Below, one piece after another: positions 1 to 9,064 of a stretch of 64,000 nucleotides of DNA (within the stretch, counting starts at the first letter, position 1; each line of letters begins with the position of its first letter). Location: the NCBI GenBank assembly GCA_027493955.1, contig JAOSJT010000001.1:5008552-5072551 (forward strand), in the 5' to 3' direction. The position numbers were made by a program, and so were the translations under genes. Below the pieces are notes generated by a model that saw nothing but the letters and a program-made list of their open reading frames with translations, had not been told where the DNA came from and ran no database searches. This stretch comes from Bacteroidia bacterium. GTDB lineage: Bacteria > Bacteroidota > Ignavibacteria > SZUA-365.

Positions 1-244
1 GCGTGTTGATGGATCTCACTCGTCCGCTCCTTGCGTTTCTGAAATGTGCACCATCATCTTATCCCGATGTATCGCGTCTCACCGGATTGCGTCGAAATTC
101 CGTGCGGGATACGGGGACGCGGAACTGCCGTGCGAAAGAGATTGGAAAGCGCCATATTATTATGATGAAACGGATTCCGCGTTTCCGGCATTGCGGCCGA
201 GCCCTGTGCCTCCACCGAAGTGATTTCACCAGTTTGATCGAAGC
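1..244. other. Stretch without a supported gene
   Basis: No reading frame here looks like a gene. The open frames on both strands lack recognisable motifs and overlap each other. It may be the 3' flank of a gene lying before the window plus the leader of the thioredoxin-like gene that starts at 245. No clear promoter or terminator was seen. Confidence 0.4.
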
Positions 245-745
245 ATGCGCAATTTCCGAATACTGCTCCTCATGACGGTACTGATTCTGTGCACCCTCCC
301 GCAGCAGTCTTTCAGTCAGAAAACGCTGCTTGCGGGTGACACCGTACGAATGATCGCTATAGGCTCCTGGGTGCAGGATTCTCTCGCGGGGGAAAAGCCG
401 TTCGAGGGCAAAACGGTCATTCTCGAGTTCTGGTCCACCTGGTGCGGTCCCTGCATCAAAGCCATCCCGCATCTGAACGCGCTCGCCGAGGAATTCGCGA
501 ATGAGAAGGTGGTTTTCGCCGCGGTGTCCAACGAGAGAGCGATAACGGCAAAACGCTTCCTCGAGAAGACGCCGATGAAGGCATCGGTGTTTGTGGACAC
601 GGAGAATTCGCTCACTCACATCCACTTCGGGGTTCGCGTCATCCCACGAACCTTCATTATCGGTCCTGATGGCGTGATACGCTGGACAGGCCACCCCGAC
701 AGATTGACGCGGGAATTGCTCCGTCAGCATATCGCCGCTTCCTGA
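245..745 (+). CDS. TlpA-like exported thioredoxin-fold protein
   Basis: This 166-residue protein is a probable periplasmic thiol-disulfide oxidoreductase. Residues 1-25 form a signal peptide: a basic start, a hydrophobic core and cleavage near SFSQ. The active site WCGPC follows the strand VILEFWSTW, with the two cysteines at about 67 and 70, as in the TlpA/ResA branch. A cis-proline element is visible as RVIPRTFIIGPDG near residue 135. Proteins of this kind reduce disulfides in envelope proteins or assist cytochrome c maturation; the substrate cannot be told here. The length is normal for the family. An FMN reductase gene follows 79 nt downstream on the same strand, so co-transcription is possible. 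Confidence 0.85.
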   Translation: MRNFRILLLMTVLILCTLPQQSFSQKTLLAGDTVRMIAIGSWVQDSLAGEKPFEGKTVILEFWSTWCGPCIKAIPHLNALAEEFANEKVVFAAVSNERAITAKRFLEKTPMKASVFVDTENSLTHIHFGVRVIPRTFIIGPDGVIRWTGHPDRLTRELLRQHIAAS

Positions 746-824
746 CGAAACTCTCGTCGGCTGGTGAAACCCTGCGCTTCGCGTACTTGTTCTTTCTTGC
801 AGCACAACAAGGAAGAATGACCGT

Positions 825-1418
825 ATGAAAAGCATTGTCTGTATTTCCGGATCAAGCAGACCCGACAATTACACCGCACGCGCTTTGGCCGTAACCGCCG
901 ACGAACTCCGCGCGCTCGGTGCAGAGACCATCGACATCGACGCACGCAAGCTCACGCTGCCTTTCCCGGGACAGCCCGACACCGCCGATGCGCGCCATCT
1001 GCGTGAACGCGTCGCCGAAGCCGGCGCGGTTGTACTCGCGAGTCCCGAGTATCACGGCAGCTTCAGCGCCATGACCAAACTGATCATCGAGAACCTCGGC
1101 TACCCCTCGGTTATGGCGGGGAAGCCTGTCGCATTGCTCGGCGTGGCCGCCGGACGCATCGGCGCCATAAAAACCATCGAGCAACTCCGTGGCGTGTGCG
1201 CCCATACCGGTGCCATCGTGATACCCGGCGCCGTGTCCGTCGCCGGAGTCCGCGGCGCTTTCGATGTGGAAGGACGCATCACCGACGCGGCTACGGAGAA
1301 AGCGCTGCGGGGACTTGCGGCCGCACTGATTGGCTTCATGCAGGATTATGTGTGCCCGAAGTATGCGCTTGAGGCGCTGGTACGTCAGGAAGCCGCGCCA
1401 TGGGCGGCGGAGTTGTGA
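825..1418 (+). CDS. NAD(P)H-dependent FMN reductase (flavodoxin-like fold)
   Basis: This 197-residue protein belongs to the NADPH-dependent FMN reductase family (ChrR/YieF/ArsH-like), cytosolic flavoproteins that reduce quinones, azo dyes, chromate or FMN using NAD(P)H. The N-terminal strand and phosphate-binding loop read CISGSSR, at about residues 6-12. The second flavin-contact loop, ASPEYHGS near residue 72, is the family hallmark. The length matches the family. The gene ends 41 nt before the convergent stop of the giant minus-strand gene. The natural substrate cannot be inferred. Confidence 0.85.
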   Translation: MKSIVCISGSSRPDNYTARALAVTADELRALGAETIDIDARKLTLPFPGQPDTADARHLRERVAEAGAVVLASPEYHGSFSAMTKLIIENLGYPSVMAGKPVALLGVAAGRIGAIKTIEQLRGVCAHTGAIVIPGAVSVAGVRGAFDVEGRITDAATEKALRGLAAALIGFMQDYVCPKYALEALVRQEAAPWAAEL

Positions 1419-1459
1419 CAAAGCCGCGGCGTTAGAACAAGAGACTTGAAGGGAATGGT

Positions 1460-4400
1460 CTAGAAAAACGCCTTCACCTCTGCCCGCGCAGAGTGGATAG
1501 CGTCGCGCTCGGCCTCACTGCGACCGATGTAGGACATCGTCGCCTGCATGAAACTGGTGATGCGATAATCGAAATTCACGCGCAGAACCCAACTCTCACC
1601 CTCCGCCCGTCCGTCGGTCAGTTCGTACGGGAAGCGATCCACCTCCGTTGAAAACTCCACGCTGTTGCGTTCGAGCTCGACGCGCAGACGGCCTGGTCCC
1701 TCGAAGGCGACTATCCCGCGCAGCGTTTGCGAAAGAATGGATGCGTCAACCGGCACGACAGGGAGCTTGTCTGCCGCGTTGCGTGTACTGAGCACGAAGC
1801 CGATTTCCACATCCGCCCAGGGGCGATAACTGAAGTCCGCACTCAGTTCGGAAGAGGTGATATCCCTCGCGCGGCTGCCGCCTTCCGAAGCAAGCACCGC
1901 GTCGTTGAGCAAGGTCATGTCCGCTTGCAGGCCGATTTCCCGCAGCGGCTGCGTTTTCACGCGCAGGGCCCGTTCCCGCCGGTAACTCCGCTCGTTCGCG
2001 AGCGCGTACTTGCTGAAGCCGCGACGTTCGTCGAAGCGCAGCCGCAGCGAGAAATCCGCGGAGCGCTCGAAAAGAAAGAGATCCTGACGAATATTCTGAA
2101 AACCGCGGACCGTACTGCTGTCGTTGAGGAAGTGCGACAGGCGTAAGAGGTAGATATCGGAGGTGTTCTCTTCCTCGCTCTTTTCATCCAGACGCAGCAG
2201 CGTTTCGCCCGAAAGCGCGCGGAGTGTGGAGGTGAGTAATCCGCCGCCGGCTTCAATGAAGCGCTCGGGTTGTATACGCAGGCGCAGGCTGCTCTTGAGG
2301 TCTATGACGGGGAAGAGTTCATCGGTCGGGACGTTCACAAGAATGTATTCGCCGTCGTAGCGCGTCGGCTCGAATTCGTTTTCATCCTCGATGCCGTTTC
2401 CGTTCAAATCTCCCGCATATACGTAATTACCCTGACCGAGCGGAACCTTGAGATAGACACGTTCGAGTCGCGAGGTCCGCTCCGTGCCCACTTCATAGAG
2501 CACGTCGGTCGTGATACCGCCACCGAACGGCGCGTACCGCAACTGCGCCCGGGTGAGGACGGTCTGCACGTCCTGCTCACCCCTCTGTGCGAAGGCGTCG
2601 CTGAACATGCGGTCGCGAATAGTCAGTGCCACGTTTGCGGACAAATCGTTCCAGTTTTGTAAGGTCCAGCCGTATTGCTGGAGGATATCGGTTGAACGAC
2701 GCTGCAGCGAGCCATCGAGCGGCACGTCCTCCACGCGCAGTCCGACATCCGCGCTGAGCGTCATACCTGCGATTCCGGTGTACAGCACGCCGGGCCGTAC
2801 GTCCAAAAACGATTGACTCAGACCCAGGAGGGAATCCGAAGATCCGCTGCTCACCGTGCGTTGCTCACTCTCCACACGCAACCGCGGCGTGGCGAAACCT
2901 GCCGTGTACCGCGCTTCTCCGAGCTGTCGCAGCCAATTTCCCCGCGTCCCCGCCGTCCCGTCGTCGCTGCTGATGTGCTCGATGCGATAGTTGATCTCGG
3001 GTCGCGAGCTGTCTCTCCGCGCGTCGGTCACGAGCAGACCTCCTTCCAATCGGCGGCTGCGGAACAATCCTTGTTTCAGCATACCCCAGCCACCGCGGAT
3101 GGTAACGCCCTCCAGCACGGCCAGTTCCGCGGCGGCTTCACCCAAATCCTCGCGCGCAGGTTCTTGTGCGCTGATATCCCATTTTCGATTGTACTCGATG
3201 TCGTTGATGCGGTCTATGGGAGCGAAAGTCGCTCCTGTGCCGCGGTAGCGTCCGCGCACATCCAGCAGTCCCAGCGGTGTTTTGGCTGCTTTCCACGATG
3301 CGGCGAGATTCATGGCGCTGCCGCCGTCGTCATCGCCGTCGAGACCCGACAAGCGGTTGAGGTCAAGCGATGAAGAAGCGAATTCTCCGGAAATGCTCAT
3401 ATCCCGCATCGGTGAAACACGAGACTGCACGCTGAGCAGGCTGTGCCGCCGCGGAAGCGGCAGGCGACGTCCGGGCGTGTAATCGCCCGCGCCTGGACCG
3501 GCGTAATCGAACACTCCGATAGCCCTGCGGCGATAGTCGCCGCTGCCTGCCCCGACGAACGAGAAAGTGACCGCCCAGGTGGCGCTGTCCGCGCCGGGTG
3601 CATAGCGGAACACGGTGCGAAGCTCGCTTTCGATCAACGTATCGCGCGCGATGTACTGCCCTCGTCCGATGCCGCGCGCGGAATCGTAGCCCACCCATAC
3701 CGCGCCACCGCGTGTCGCGAGAGCTGCGTCATCACCCGCCGCGGCAATCATCGCGCGGTCGGCATCGTCCAGCGGTTGATCCACCGGATTCTCCGGATCG
3801 TCGCTCTCCTGAATGAAACGCGCACCAACGCTGAAGAGGGAGTTGAAGAAGCTGCTTCCGGCCGATGCGGTGACCATGGAGCGCGTGTATTCGCGCTCGG
3901 CATATTCGTAATCCACGGTAATGCGCGAGTAGCTTGTGATCAGACGCTTCGGCGTAAACGTGATCTCGCCGCTGGCGTACTCGATCACGTAATCATTGGT
4001 CTCGCCGCGCACCATGGCCACGCCGTCCACGTACACGCGTTCGGTTCCCGCGAGCACGAGCACCGGCTGCTTGCCGTTCGCCGCGGTCAGGCGGTATGGT
4101 CCCTGCACGCCATCGACGCCGTTGAATTGCAGGCTGTGGAAATTGCCTTTCAGCGATGCGTACGATGCGGAAGCGTTGCCGTCGCGCCAGGCCCCTTCCC
4201 CGAGCACGCCGGCGAGCTTGCGATTGTAGCGGCCGAATTCCGTATCGCTGTATCCGATGTTGAAATCGCCCAGCGTCGCGGCCAGATCGCGGCTGCTGAT
4301 TTTGATGAAAACCTTGTCGAGTTCCTGTATCGTGCGCGTGTTGCCCTCGGGTTGGATCGGGGTGTTTTCGTCGGTCAGGGCGCCCACCACGGTGATGTCG

Positions 4401-4948
4401 TCGGACAGCTTCCCGGAAAGCTGAAGACGGAAGCCGCTGTTGATGTTCAGATCGCGGTCGCTGCCCACAGTGAATCCCCGTCCTATGTAGCCGCTTTTAT
4501 TCAGCTCCGTTCCGAAAATGCTCTCGATGCTCAACGGCTGAGAGGGTGTCGCGATACGCACACTGTCACCGGCCACCGCTCCGCGCATTGACAGGGTGCG
4601 ACGGCGGTACACCGGTTCGAAGCGGAAAGGCAGCGCACGGTACCGCACAGCGATTCTGTGATCACCCAGAGCAAGCTTTTCACGCAGCGCGGGCGTGAGC
4701 AAAAGAAATCCCTCCGTCGCATACAGGCGTATGTCCGCCGCGCTGTCGTATGCCAGTGCGGGAACAATCGTCAGTTCGAATCCTTCCTGTCGGATAAAAC
4801 CCCGGCCGAGTCGCAGGGTGTCACCGGGACCGGGCGAAAGCGTATCGCTGTAGACACGCCAGAGCCGGGCTTCGTCCTGTGCCCGCGTCGATGGGGCGCA
4901 GATGAGCAGGTAAAGCGCACATGCCGTGATACTGAAGGAAACGCGCAC
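1460..4948 (-). CDS. Giant exported protein, probably outer-membrane beta-barrel-like
   Basis: This 1162-residue protein has a clear signal peptide (about residues 1-23, ending STRAQ). It is rich in alternating polar/hydrophobic strands with many aromatic and arginine residues, as in outer-membrane barrels. A conserved-looking block near residues 150-230 contains YIGRGFTVGSDRDLNINSGF and GDFNIGYSDTEFGRYNRK. An acidic calcium-loop-like segment, DLNGNGIEDENEF, lies near residue 850. The last residues end in FF, consistent with an outer-membrane C-terminal aromatic signal. No enzyme motif was seen. Similar long uncharacterised proteins are known from Chlorobi/Ignavibacteria-type genomes, from memory. 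It lies 80 nt downstream of the acyltransferase gene on the same strand. Surface or cell-envelope structural role is inference. Confidence 0.6.
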   Translation of the reverse strand: MRVSFSITACALYLLICAPSTRAQDEARLWRVYSDTLSPGPGDTLRLGRGFIRQEGFELTIVPALAYDSAADIRLYATEGFLLLTPALREKLALGDHRIAVRYRALPFRFEPVYRRRTLSMRGAVAGDSVRIATPSQPLSIESIFGTELNKSGYIGRGFTVGSDRDLNINSGFRLQLSGKLSDDITVVGALTDENTPIQPEGNTRTIQELDKVFIKISSRDLAATLGDFNIGYSDTEFGRYNRKLAGVLGEGAWRDGNASASYASLKGNFHSLQFNGVDGVQGPYRLTAANGKQPVLVLAGTERVYVDGVAMVRGETNDYVIEYASGEITFTPKRLITSYSRITVDYEYAEREYTRSMVTASAGSSFFNSLFSVGARFIQESDDPENPVDQPLDDADRAMIAAAGDDAALATRGGAVWVGYDSARGIGRGQYIARDTLIESELRTVFRYAPGADSATWAVTFSFVGAGSGDYRRRAIGVFDYAGPGAGDYTPGRRLPLPRRHSLLSVQSRVSPMRDMSISGEFASSSLDLNRLSGLDGDDDGGSAMNLAASWKAAKTPLGLLDVRGRYRGTGATFAPIDRINDIEYNRKWDISAQEPAREDLGEAAAELAVLEGVTIRGGWGMLKQGLFRSRRLEGGLLVTDARRDSSRPEINYRIEHISSDDGTAGTRGNWLRQLGEARYTAGFATPRLRVESEQRTVSSGSSDSLLGLSQSFLDVRPGVLYTGIAGMTLSADVGLRVEDVPLDGSLQRRSTDILQQYGWTLQNWNDLSANVALTIRDRMFSDAFAQRGEQDVQTVLTRAQLRYAPFGGGITTDVLYEVGTERTSRLERVYLKVPLGQGNYVYAGDLNGNGIEDENEFEPTRYDGEYILVNVPTDELFPVIDLKSSLRLRIQPERFIEAGGGLLTSTLRALSGETLLRLDEKSEEENTSDIYLLRLSHFLNDSSTVRGFQNIRQDLFLFERSADFSLRLRFDERRGFSKYALANERSYRRERALRVKTQPLREIGLQADMTLLNDAVLASEGGSRARDITSSELSADFSYRPWADVEIGFVLSTRNAADKLPVVPVDASILSQTLRGIVAFEGPGRLRVELERNSVEFSTEVDRFPYELTDGRAEGESWVLRVNFDYRITSFMQATMSYIGRSEAERDAIHSARAEVKAFF

Positions 4949-5028
4949 TGTGGATTTCTTGGTTTGTCGGGCAAAACTTCAAGGTAGGCAGCATCGGCAC
5001 CGATAGCAATGCACCCCCGTATCCGTCA

Positions 5029-5820
5029 TCACGAAGTCTCCATTTGCCACTGTTCGAGCAGGTGCTGCACGAAGGCGACGACGCGCTCGTGCTGCTCGCG
5101 TCCGTTGCCCTCCACAGACAGCTGCTCGCCGAAATGTATATGCACGCGCCGATGCGGTCGAATGCGTCCGAAGTCCTTGAACAGTCTGCCGTTGTCCCAC
5201 GCATCGGTTTTCAAGGCGATGGGTAATACCGGCACGCCCGCGGAGCGCGCGAGCTTGACACCCAGGGAATTGAAGGTCGTGTGATCGAAGTGTTGTGTGC
5301 GCGTGGTCTGTGGAAAGAGGATGACGGATGTCCCGTTTTTGATGCGCTCGGCGCCCTGCTCCATGACCATTACCAGATCCTGCCGCGGATTGTCGCGCGA
5401 CACCACGATGGGATGCCTCGAACGCATCACATGGCCAAACACCGGATAGTCCATCAGACTCGGCTTGATGACGAAGGTGCAGGGGCAGACCGGATTGATG
5501 AGCGAGGGGAGTACGAAGGTCTCGAGTGTGCTCATGTGATTTGCGACGAACACCACCGGACCAGCCAGGCGCGACAACACGCCCATCCCGCGGATATCGA
5601 AGTTGCACCCCGCCGCCTCCAGTCCGTTGAAGATGTCAATGCTCGAATTGACCCACTCCGCGTCGCCGTACCGTCCGCGCTTGGCCCTGTGCGCGCTTTT
5701 AAACACCACGCCAAGCATACGGGTGTAGAATGCCATTGTCGGCGGAAGCATTGAGCGCTTGCGGTCAACGGGCGTGGTATAGCTGTCCTGCAGGGCGATA
5801 ATCGTGTTTTGTGCTATCAT
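5029..5820 (-). CDS. PlsC-like 1-acyl-glycerol-3-phosphate acyltransferase
   Basis: This 263-residue protein matches the lysophosphatidate acyltransferase superfamily, which transfers an acyl group to the sn-2 position in phospholipid synthesis at the inner membrane. Block I reads NHMSTLE, with His95 and Glu100 giving HX4E rather than the usual HX4D. Block III reads ILFPQTTRT, a variant of FPEGTRS. Between them, VSRDNPRQDL resembles the substrate-binding block. The altered blocks suggest either a divergent branch of the family or a different acyl acceptor. It starts at ATG 5818-5820. A hairpin terminator upstream, at about 6000, separates it from the acyl-CoA dehydrogenase gene, so it probably has its own promoter. 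Confidence 0.75.
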   Translation of the reverse strand: MIAQNTIIALQDSYTTPVDRKRSMLPPTMAFYTRMLGVVFKSAHRAKRGRYGDAEWVNSSIDIFNGLEAAGCNFDIRGMGVLSRLAGPVVFVANHMSTLETFVLPSLINPVCPCTFVIKPSLMDYPVFGHVMRSRHPIVVSRDNPRQDLVMVMEQGAERIKNGTSVILFPQTTRTQHFDHTTFNSLGVKLARSAGVPVLPIALKTDAWDNGRLFKDFGRIRPHRRVHIHFGEQLSVEGNGREQHERVVAFVQHLLEQWQMETS

Positions 5821-5996
5821 GGTCGGGGGGCGCTCTGTGCTCTCTTGTGTGTATCGGAGCCGATGGAATTCTCAAATATACACACGCACGACGCCAGGAT
5901 TGCACTTCCGCCGGGAAAAAATGGCGATCAGAAAGCAGAACCGAAATCGCTATATGCCATAGCGTTGCACCGGCGCCCGCCGTCTCCCTTCAGTAC

Positions 5997-6025
5997 AAAA
6001 AAAGACCGGGCGCTCAGGCCCGGTC
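5997..6025 (-). terminator. Intrinsic terminator after the acyl-CoA dehydrogenase gene
   Basis: Read on the minus strand, an 8-bp perfect stem (GACCGGGC/GCCCGGTC) with a 6-nt loop is followed by seven T residues. It lies about 24 nt after the stop of the acyl-CoA dehydrogenase gene. Confidence 0.9.
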
Positions 6026-6048
6026 TGAAGATTCCAGCACCGAAGGTC

Positions 6049-7197
6049 TTACAGCGCCCACATGCCGTTGCGGCGCAGCACGTCGTGCGAGATGACGAGT
6101 TTCTGAATTTCGCTCGTTCCCTCGAAAATACGGTTGATGCGGCTGTCGCGGTAAAAACGCTCCACGGGCAATTCGCGCGAGTAGCCCATGCCGCCATGGA
6201 TTTGCACGGCGAGATCCACAACCTTGTCGAGTCCTTCGCTGCAAAACAACTTGACGGCGGCGGACTGTGTGGAAATTTTCTTCCCGGCGTCGTAATCGGC
6301 TGCGGTGCGATAGACGACGCTTTCCATGGCATACACCAGCGTCCACATTTCGGCGAGCATGAACTGCACTCCTTCGAAATTGGCGATCGGTGCGTCGAAC
6401 TGCTTGCGCTCCTTGGCGTACTTGGAGGAAAGCTCGATCATTTCCTTGGCCGCGCCCACGCAGCACGCGCCTAAACCAAGGCGCCCGGCATCCAGCGTTT
6501 TCATGGCGATGAGGAAACCGCGTCCGTCCTGGCCGATGAGGTTTTCCTTGGGTACGCGCACATCTTTGAAACTGATGGGATTGGTCATACTGCCGCGGAT
6601 GCCCATTTTCTTTTCTTTCGGCCCCGCGCTGAAGCCCTCCCAGGCCGTCTCGACGGCGAGCGCCGTCACGCCGCGCTCGGTGCGGGCGAAAACGGAGATG
6701 ACGTCCGCGATGCCGCCGTTGGTGATCCACAGTTTTTCACCGTTCAGCAGATAATGGTCGCCCATGTCCACGGCGCGCGTGCGCACGTTAAAACTGTCCG
6801 AACCCGCCATGGCTTCAGTGAGGCCGAAGGCGCCGATCCACTCGCCGGAGCAGAGCTTCGGCAGATACTTCTGCTTCAGCTCGTCGGTGCCGCCAAGATA
6901 AATGGCGTTGGTGCCGATGGACATGTGCGCTCCGATGAGCGTGGCGGTGGAAAGGCAGCCGCGTCCGACTTCCTCCTGGGCGATGCAGTATCCGACCTCG
7001 CCGAAACCGCCGCCGCCGTATTCTTCCGGGAAGACGGTGCCGAGCAGACCGAGTTCGCCGATTTTGGTGATAAGGTCGCGCGGAATTTCCTCGTTCTCAT
7101 CAATCGCGGCCGCGATGGGTTTGATTTCGGCGTTGACGAACTCGCGCACCATTTCGCGCAGCATGTTCTGCTCTTCGGTAAACTGGAAAAGGTTCAT
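6049..7197 (-). CDS. Acyl-CoA dehydrogenase
   Basis: This 382-residue flavoenzyme of the acyl-CoA dehydrogenase family oxidises acyl-CoA to the trans-2-enoyl-CoA, passing electrons to ETF. The whole family layout is present: an N-terminal helical domain, the FAD-binding strand FGLTEAMAGSDSFNVRTRA, a beta domain, and a C-terminal helical domain. That last domain carries GGMGYSRELPVERFYRD and then RINRIFEGTSEIQ, where the Glu near residue 364 is the expected catalytic base. The length is typical, about 380. The chain-length preference (short-chain/butyryl versus branched) cannot be decided. It starts at ATG 7195-7197 and is followed by a strong terminator. The neighbouring enoyl-reductase-type SDR points to a lipid-metabolism cluster. 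Confidence 0.93.
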   Translation of the reverse strand: MNLFQFTEEQNMLREMVREFVNAEIKPIAAAIDENEEIPRDLITKIGELGLLGTVFPEEYGGGGFGEVGYCIAQEEVGRGCLSTATLIGAHMSIGTNAIYLGGTDELKQKYLPKLCSGEWIGAFGLTEAMAGSDSFNVRTRAVDMGDHYLLNGEKLWITNGGIADVISVFARTERGVTALAVETAWEGFSAGPKEKKMGIRGSMTNPISFKDVRVPKENLIGQDGRGFLIAMKTLDAGRLGLGACCVGAAKEMIELSSKYAKERKQFDAPIANFEGVQFMLAEMWTLVYAMESVVYRTAADYDAGKKISTQSAAVKLFCSEGLDKVVDLAVQIHGGMGYSRELPVERFYRDSRINRIFEGTSEIQKLVISHDVLRRNGMWAL

Positions 7198-7279
7198 AAG
7201 TGTCCGATGTGTGAGTTGAACAATTCTATGTATTGAAAATCAGAGTGTGCTTCTCCAGCGAAACGGTGGTATGCGGCTG

Positions 7280-8164
7280 TTAAATCAGGTCCTTCGGATC
7301 TTCGGCGCTTGCATCGAGCAAGGAAAGATCGGCGTATTCATAGGGAGTGACCTGGCCGATATAGCTGATCTTGCTTTCGCCGCCGTCCACGCCGATGGTG
7401 TTGCCGTTGATGAACTTGGTACCGGGTTCGAGTAAGGCGATGACGGCCTTTGCCACATCCTCGGGCAGTGTCGCCCGACCGAAGGGATTCTTGGCCCTGG
7501 CCGCATAGAGCATGTTCTTTGCGCCGGGAATTTTCGCCAGCGCCGGCGTTTCCGTCACGCCGGCAAGCAGCGCGTTGCAGGTGATGCCGTAGGGACCCAG
7601 TTCGAGAGCGAGCTGACGAATGTACGATTCCAGTGCGGCCTTGGCTGCGGAAACCGCGCCGTAGTAAGGGAGGTTGAGATTCGCGCCGTCGCTGGTCATG
7701 GTGAAAATGCGCGATCCGCGGCCGAGGAGCTTGCGCCGCAGCGTGTCCTGCGTCCAGTAAATCAGGGAGTTGGCCATGACGTCAATGGTCATCTCGAGCT
7801 GCGCTTTCTTTATCATCTCGCTTTCGTCGCGGCCGACGAGCGGACGCAAGGTGCCGAAGGCAAGGGAGTGAAACAGCACCTTCATTTCCACGCGCGCGCT
7901 GCCGGCGTATTTGTCAATGAAGTCGTCGAGCACCTCGTGGCGCTTGTGCTCGTCAGCGGCGTTGACGTTGTAGAATTCCGCCAGCACGCCGAAATTGCGG
8001 AGATCGGTCAGCAGGCGGTTCACCGCCGGCATGGTGGCTTGTCTGTCGAGATGGACGCCGAGGATGTTGTACCCATGCCGCGCGAGCTCCCGTGCCGTCG
8101 CCGCGCCGAAGCCGGAGGAAACGCCGAGGATCAGGGCCCACTGATTTACAGGTTTTTTCGTCAT
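7280..8164 (-). CDS. Enoyl-ACP reductase-type short-chain dehydrogenase (FabI/FabL-like)
   Basis: This 294-residue Rossmann-fold oxidoreductase probably reduces trans-2-enoyl-ACP in fatty-acid elongation. The nucleotide loop LGVSSGFG is at residues 13-20. The active-site pair is Tyr168 and Lys175, giving Tyr-X6-Lys (YGAVSAAK). This spacing defines the FabI/FabL/FabV-like enoyl reductases, whereas ordinary SDRs have Tyr-X3-Lys. The C-terminus has the usual INGNTIGVDGG strand. At 294 residues it is about 35 longer than FabI, mostly as a C-terminal tail after VDGG. Choice between FabI, FabL and a related enoyl-CoA reductase is open. It lies upstream of the acyl-CoA dehydrogenase on the same strand (82-nt gap). 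Confidence 0.8.
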   Translation of the reverse strand: MTKKPVNQWALILGVSSGFGAATARELARHGYNILGVHLDRQATMPAVNRLLTDLRNFGVLAEFYNVNAADEHKRHEVLDDFIDKYAGSARVEMKVLFHSLAFGTLRPLVGRDESEMIKKAQLEMTIDVMANSLIYWTQDTLRRKLLGRGSRIFTMTSDGANLNLPYYGAVSAAKAALESYIRQLALELGPYGITCNALLAGVTETPALAKIPGAKNMLYAARAKNPFGRATLPEDVAKAVIALLEPGTKFINGNTIGVDGGESKISYIGQVTPYEYADLSLLDASAEDPKDLI

Positions 8165-8262
8165 ATCTGTCTTACTGAAGTTTCGGATAACTCAAAGCTT
8201 TAATAATAGCATTTTTTGGGGAAAATGGGAAATCCCTTGGAAATGAATCGGGGCAAGGCATC

Positions 8263-8706
8263 GGTACACGGATCACACGGATTGGCACGGATTTTCGTAG
8301 AAGGAAGGTCGCCGGGAGTCACCGACAAGGTTGCGTTTTCCACCATTGAAACATCCACTGCGCAGAGCTGCTGTCAATCCGGCGTATCCACGCAGCAATC
8401 TTCGTGGACTGGTACACGGATCACACGGATTCGTACGGATTTTCGCGGAAGGAAGGTCGCCGGGAGTCACCGACAAGGTTGCGTTTTCCACCATCGAAAC
8501 ATCCACTGCGCAGAGCTGCTGTCAATCCGGCGTATCCACGCAGCAATCTTCGTGGACCGGTACACGGATCACACGGATTCGTACGGATTTTCGCGGAAGG
8601 AAGGTCGCCGGGCAGTTCACCGACAACGATTTGCTTTACCCCATCGAAACATTCTCCGTGCAGATTCGCTGTCGGTCCGGCGTATCCGCGCCTCAATTTT
8701 CGGCGG
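8263..8706. repeat. Three tandem copies of a 148-bp repeat
   Basis: The phrase GGTACACGGATCACACGG recurs at 8263, 8411 and 8559, exactly 148 bp apart. Copies 1 and 2 are nearly identical, and copy 3 decays towards its end. A further degraded fragment (ACGGATCCTCGCGGAGGAAGG) appears near 10435. Open frames crossing the array on both strands are by-products of the repetition. It abuts the 3' end of the broken toxin gene. Confidence 0.85.
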
Positions 8707-9049
8707 TTTTCTCCGACGCTTGCGGATTCGTGTTTTCGCGCAGGGTATCAAGAAGTCCCTGACGGAAATTTTCGATCAAAAACAGCATGTGCTCGGCGCG
8801 CTCCGTAGATCCGCTCAGCATATCACCGAGCAGGTGCAGGTCCCCGTCAATTGCAAGTTCTTTCTCCAGTATTGCGAGCACCACGTTCATCGTGTCGGCG
8901 TTCGCCAGACGACCGGCATCCCTGCCGAGTAGTCGTGCGACAGCCTCGGGATATACCGCTGCTTCGTCCGAAAAGAGCTTCTCTTGTTCAGAGTAGAGGC
9001 GATCAATATTGCCCGCATCGTAATGCGTCAAAAGATAGCGGAGATCAAT
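8693..9049 (-). pseudogene. Remnant of a nucleotidyltransferase-like toxin (C-terminal part only)
   Basis: Immediately after the antitoxin stop, an open frame without a good start codon encodes about 118 residues, beginning IDLRYLLTHYDAGNIDRLY and continuing YPEAVARLLGRDAGRLA. From memory this resembles the C-terminal helical part of AbiEii/nucleotidyltransferase toxins that pair with this antitoxin type. The expected N-terminal catalytic part (GS-X10-DxD) is absent: only about 16 nt separate the antitoxin stop from this frame. The reading is an internal deletion that removed the catalytic half. Alternatively it is a small intact partner starting at TTG 9031. The 148-bp repeat array begins at its end. 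Confidence 0.5.
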
Positions 9050-9064
9050 TCAACGACGCCGGCG

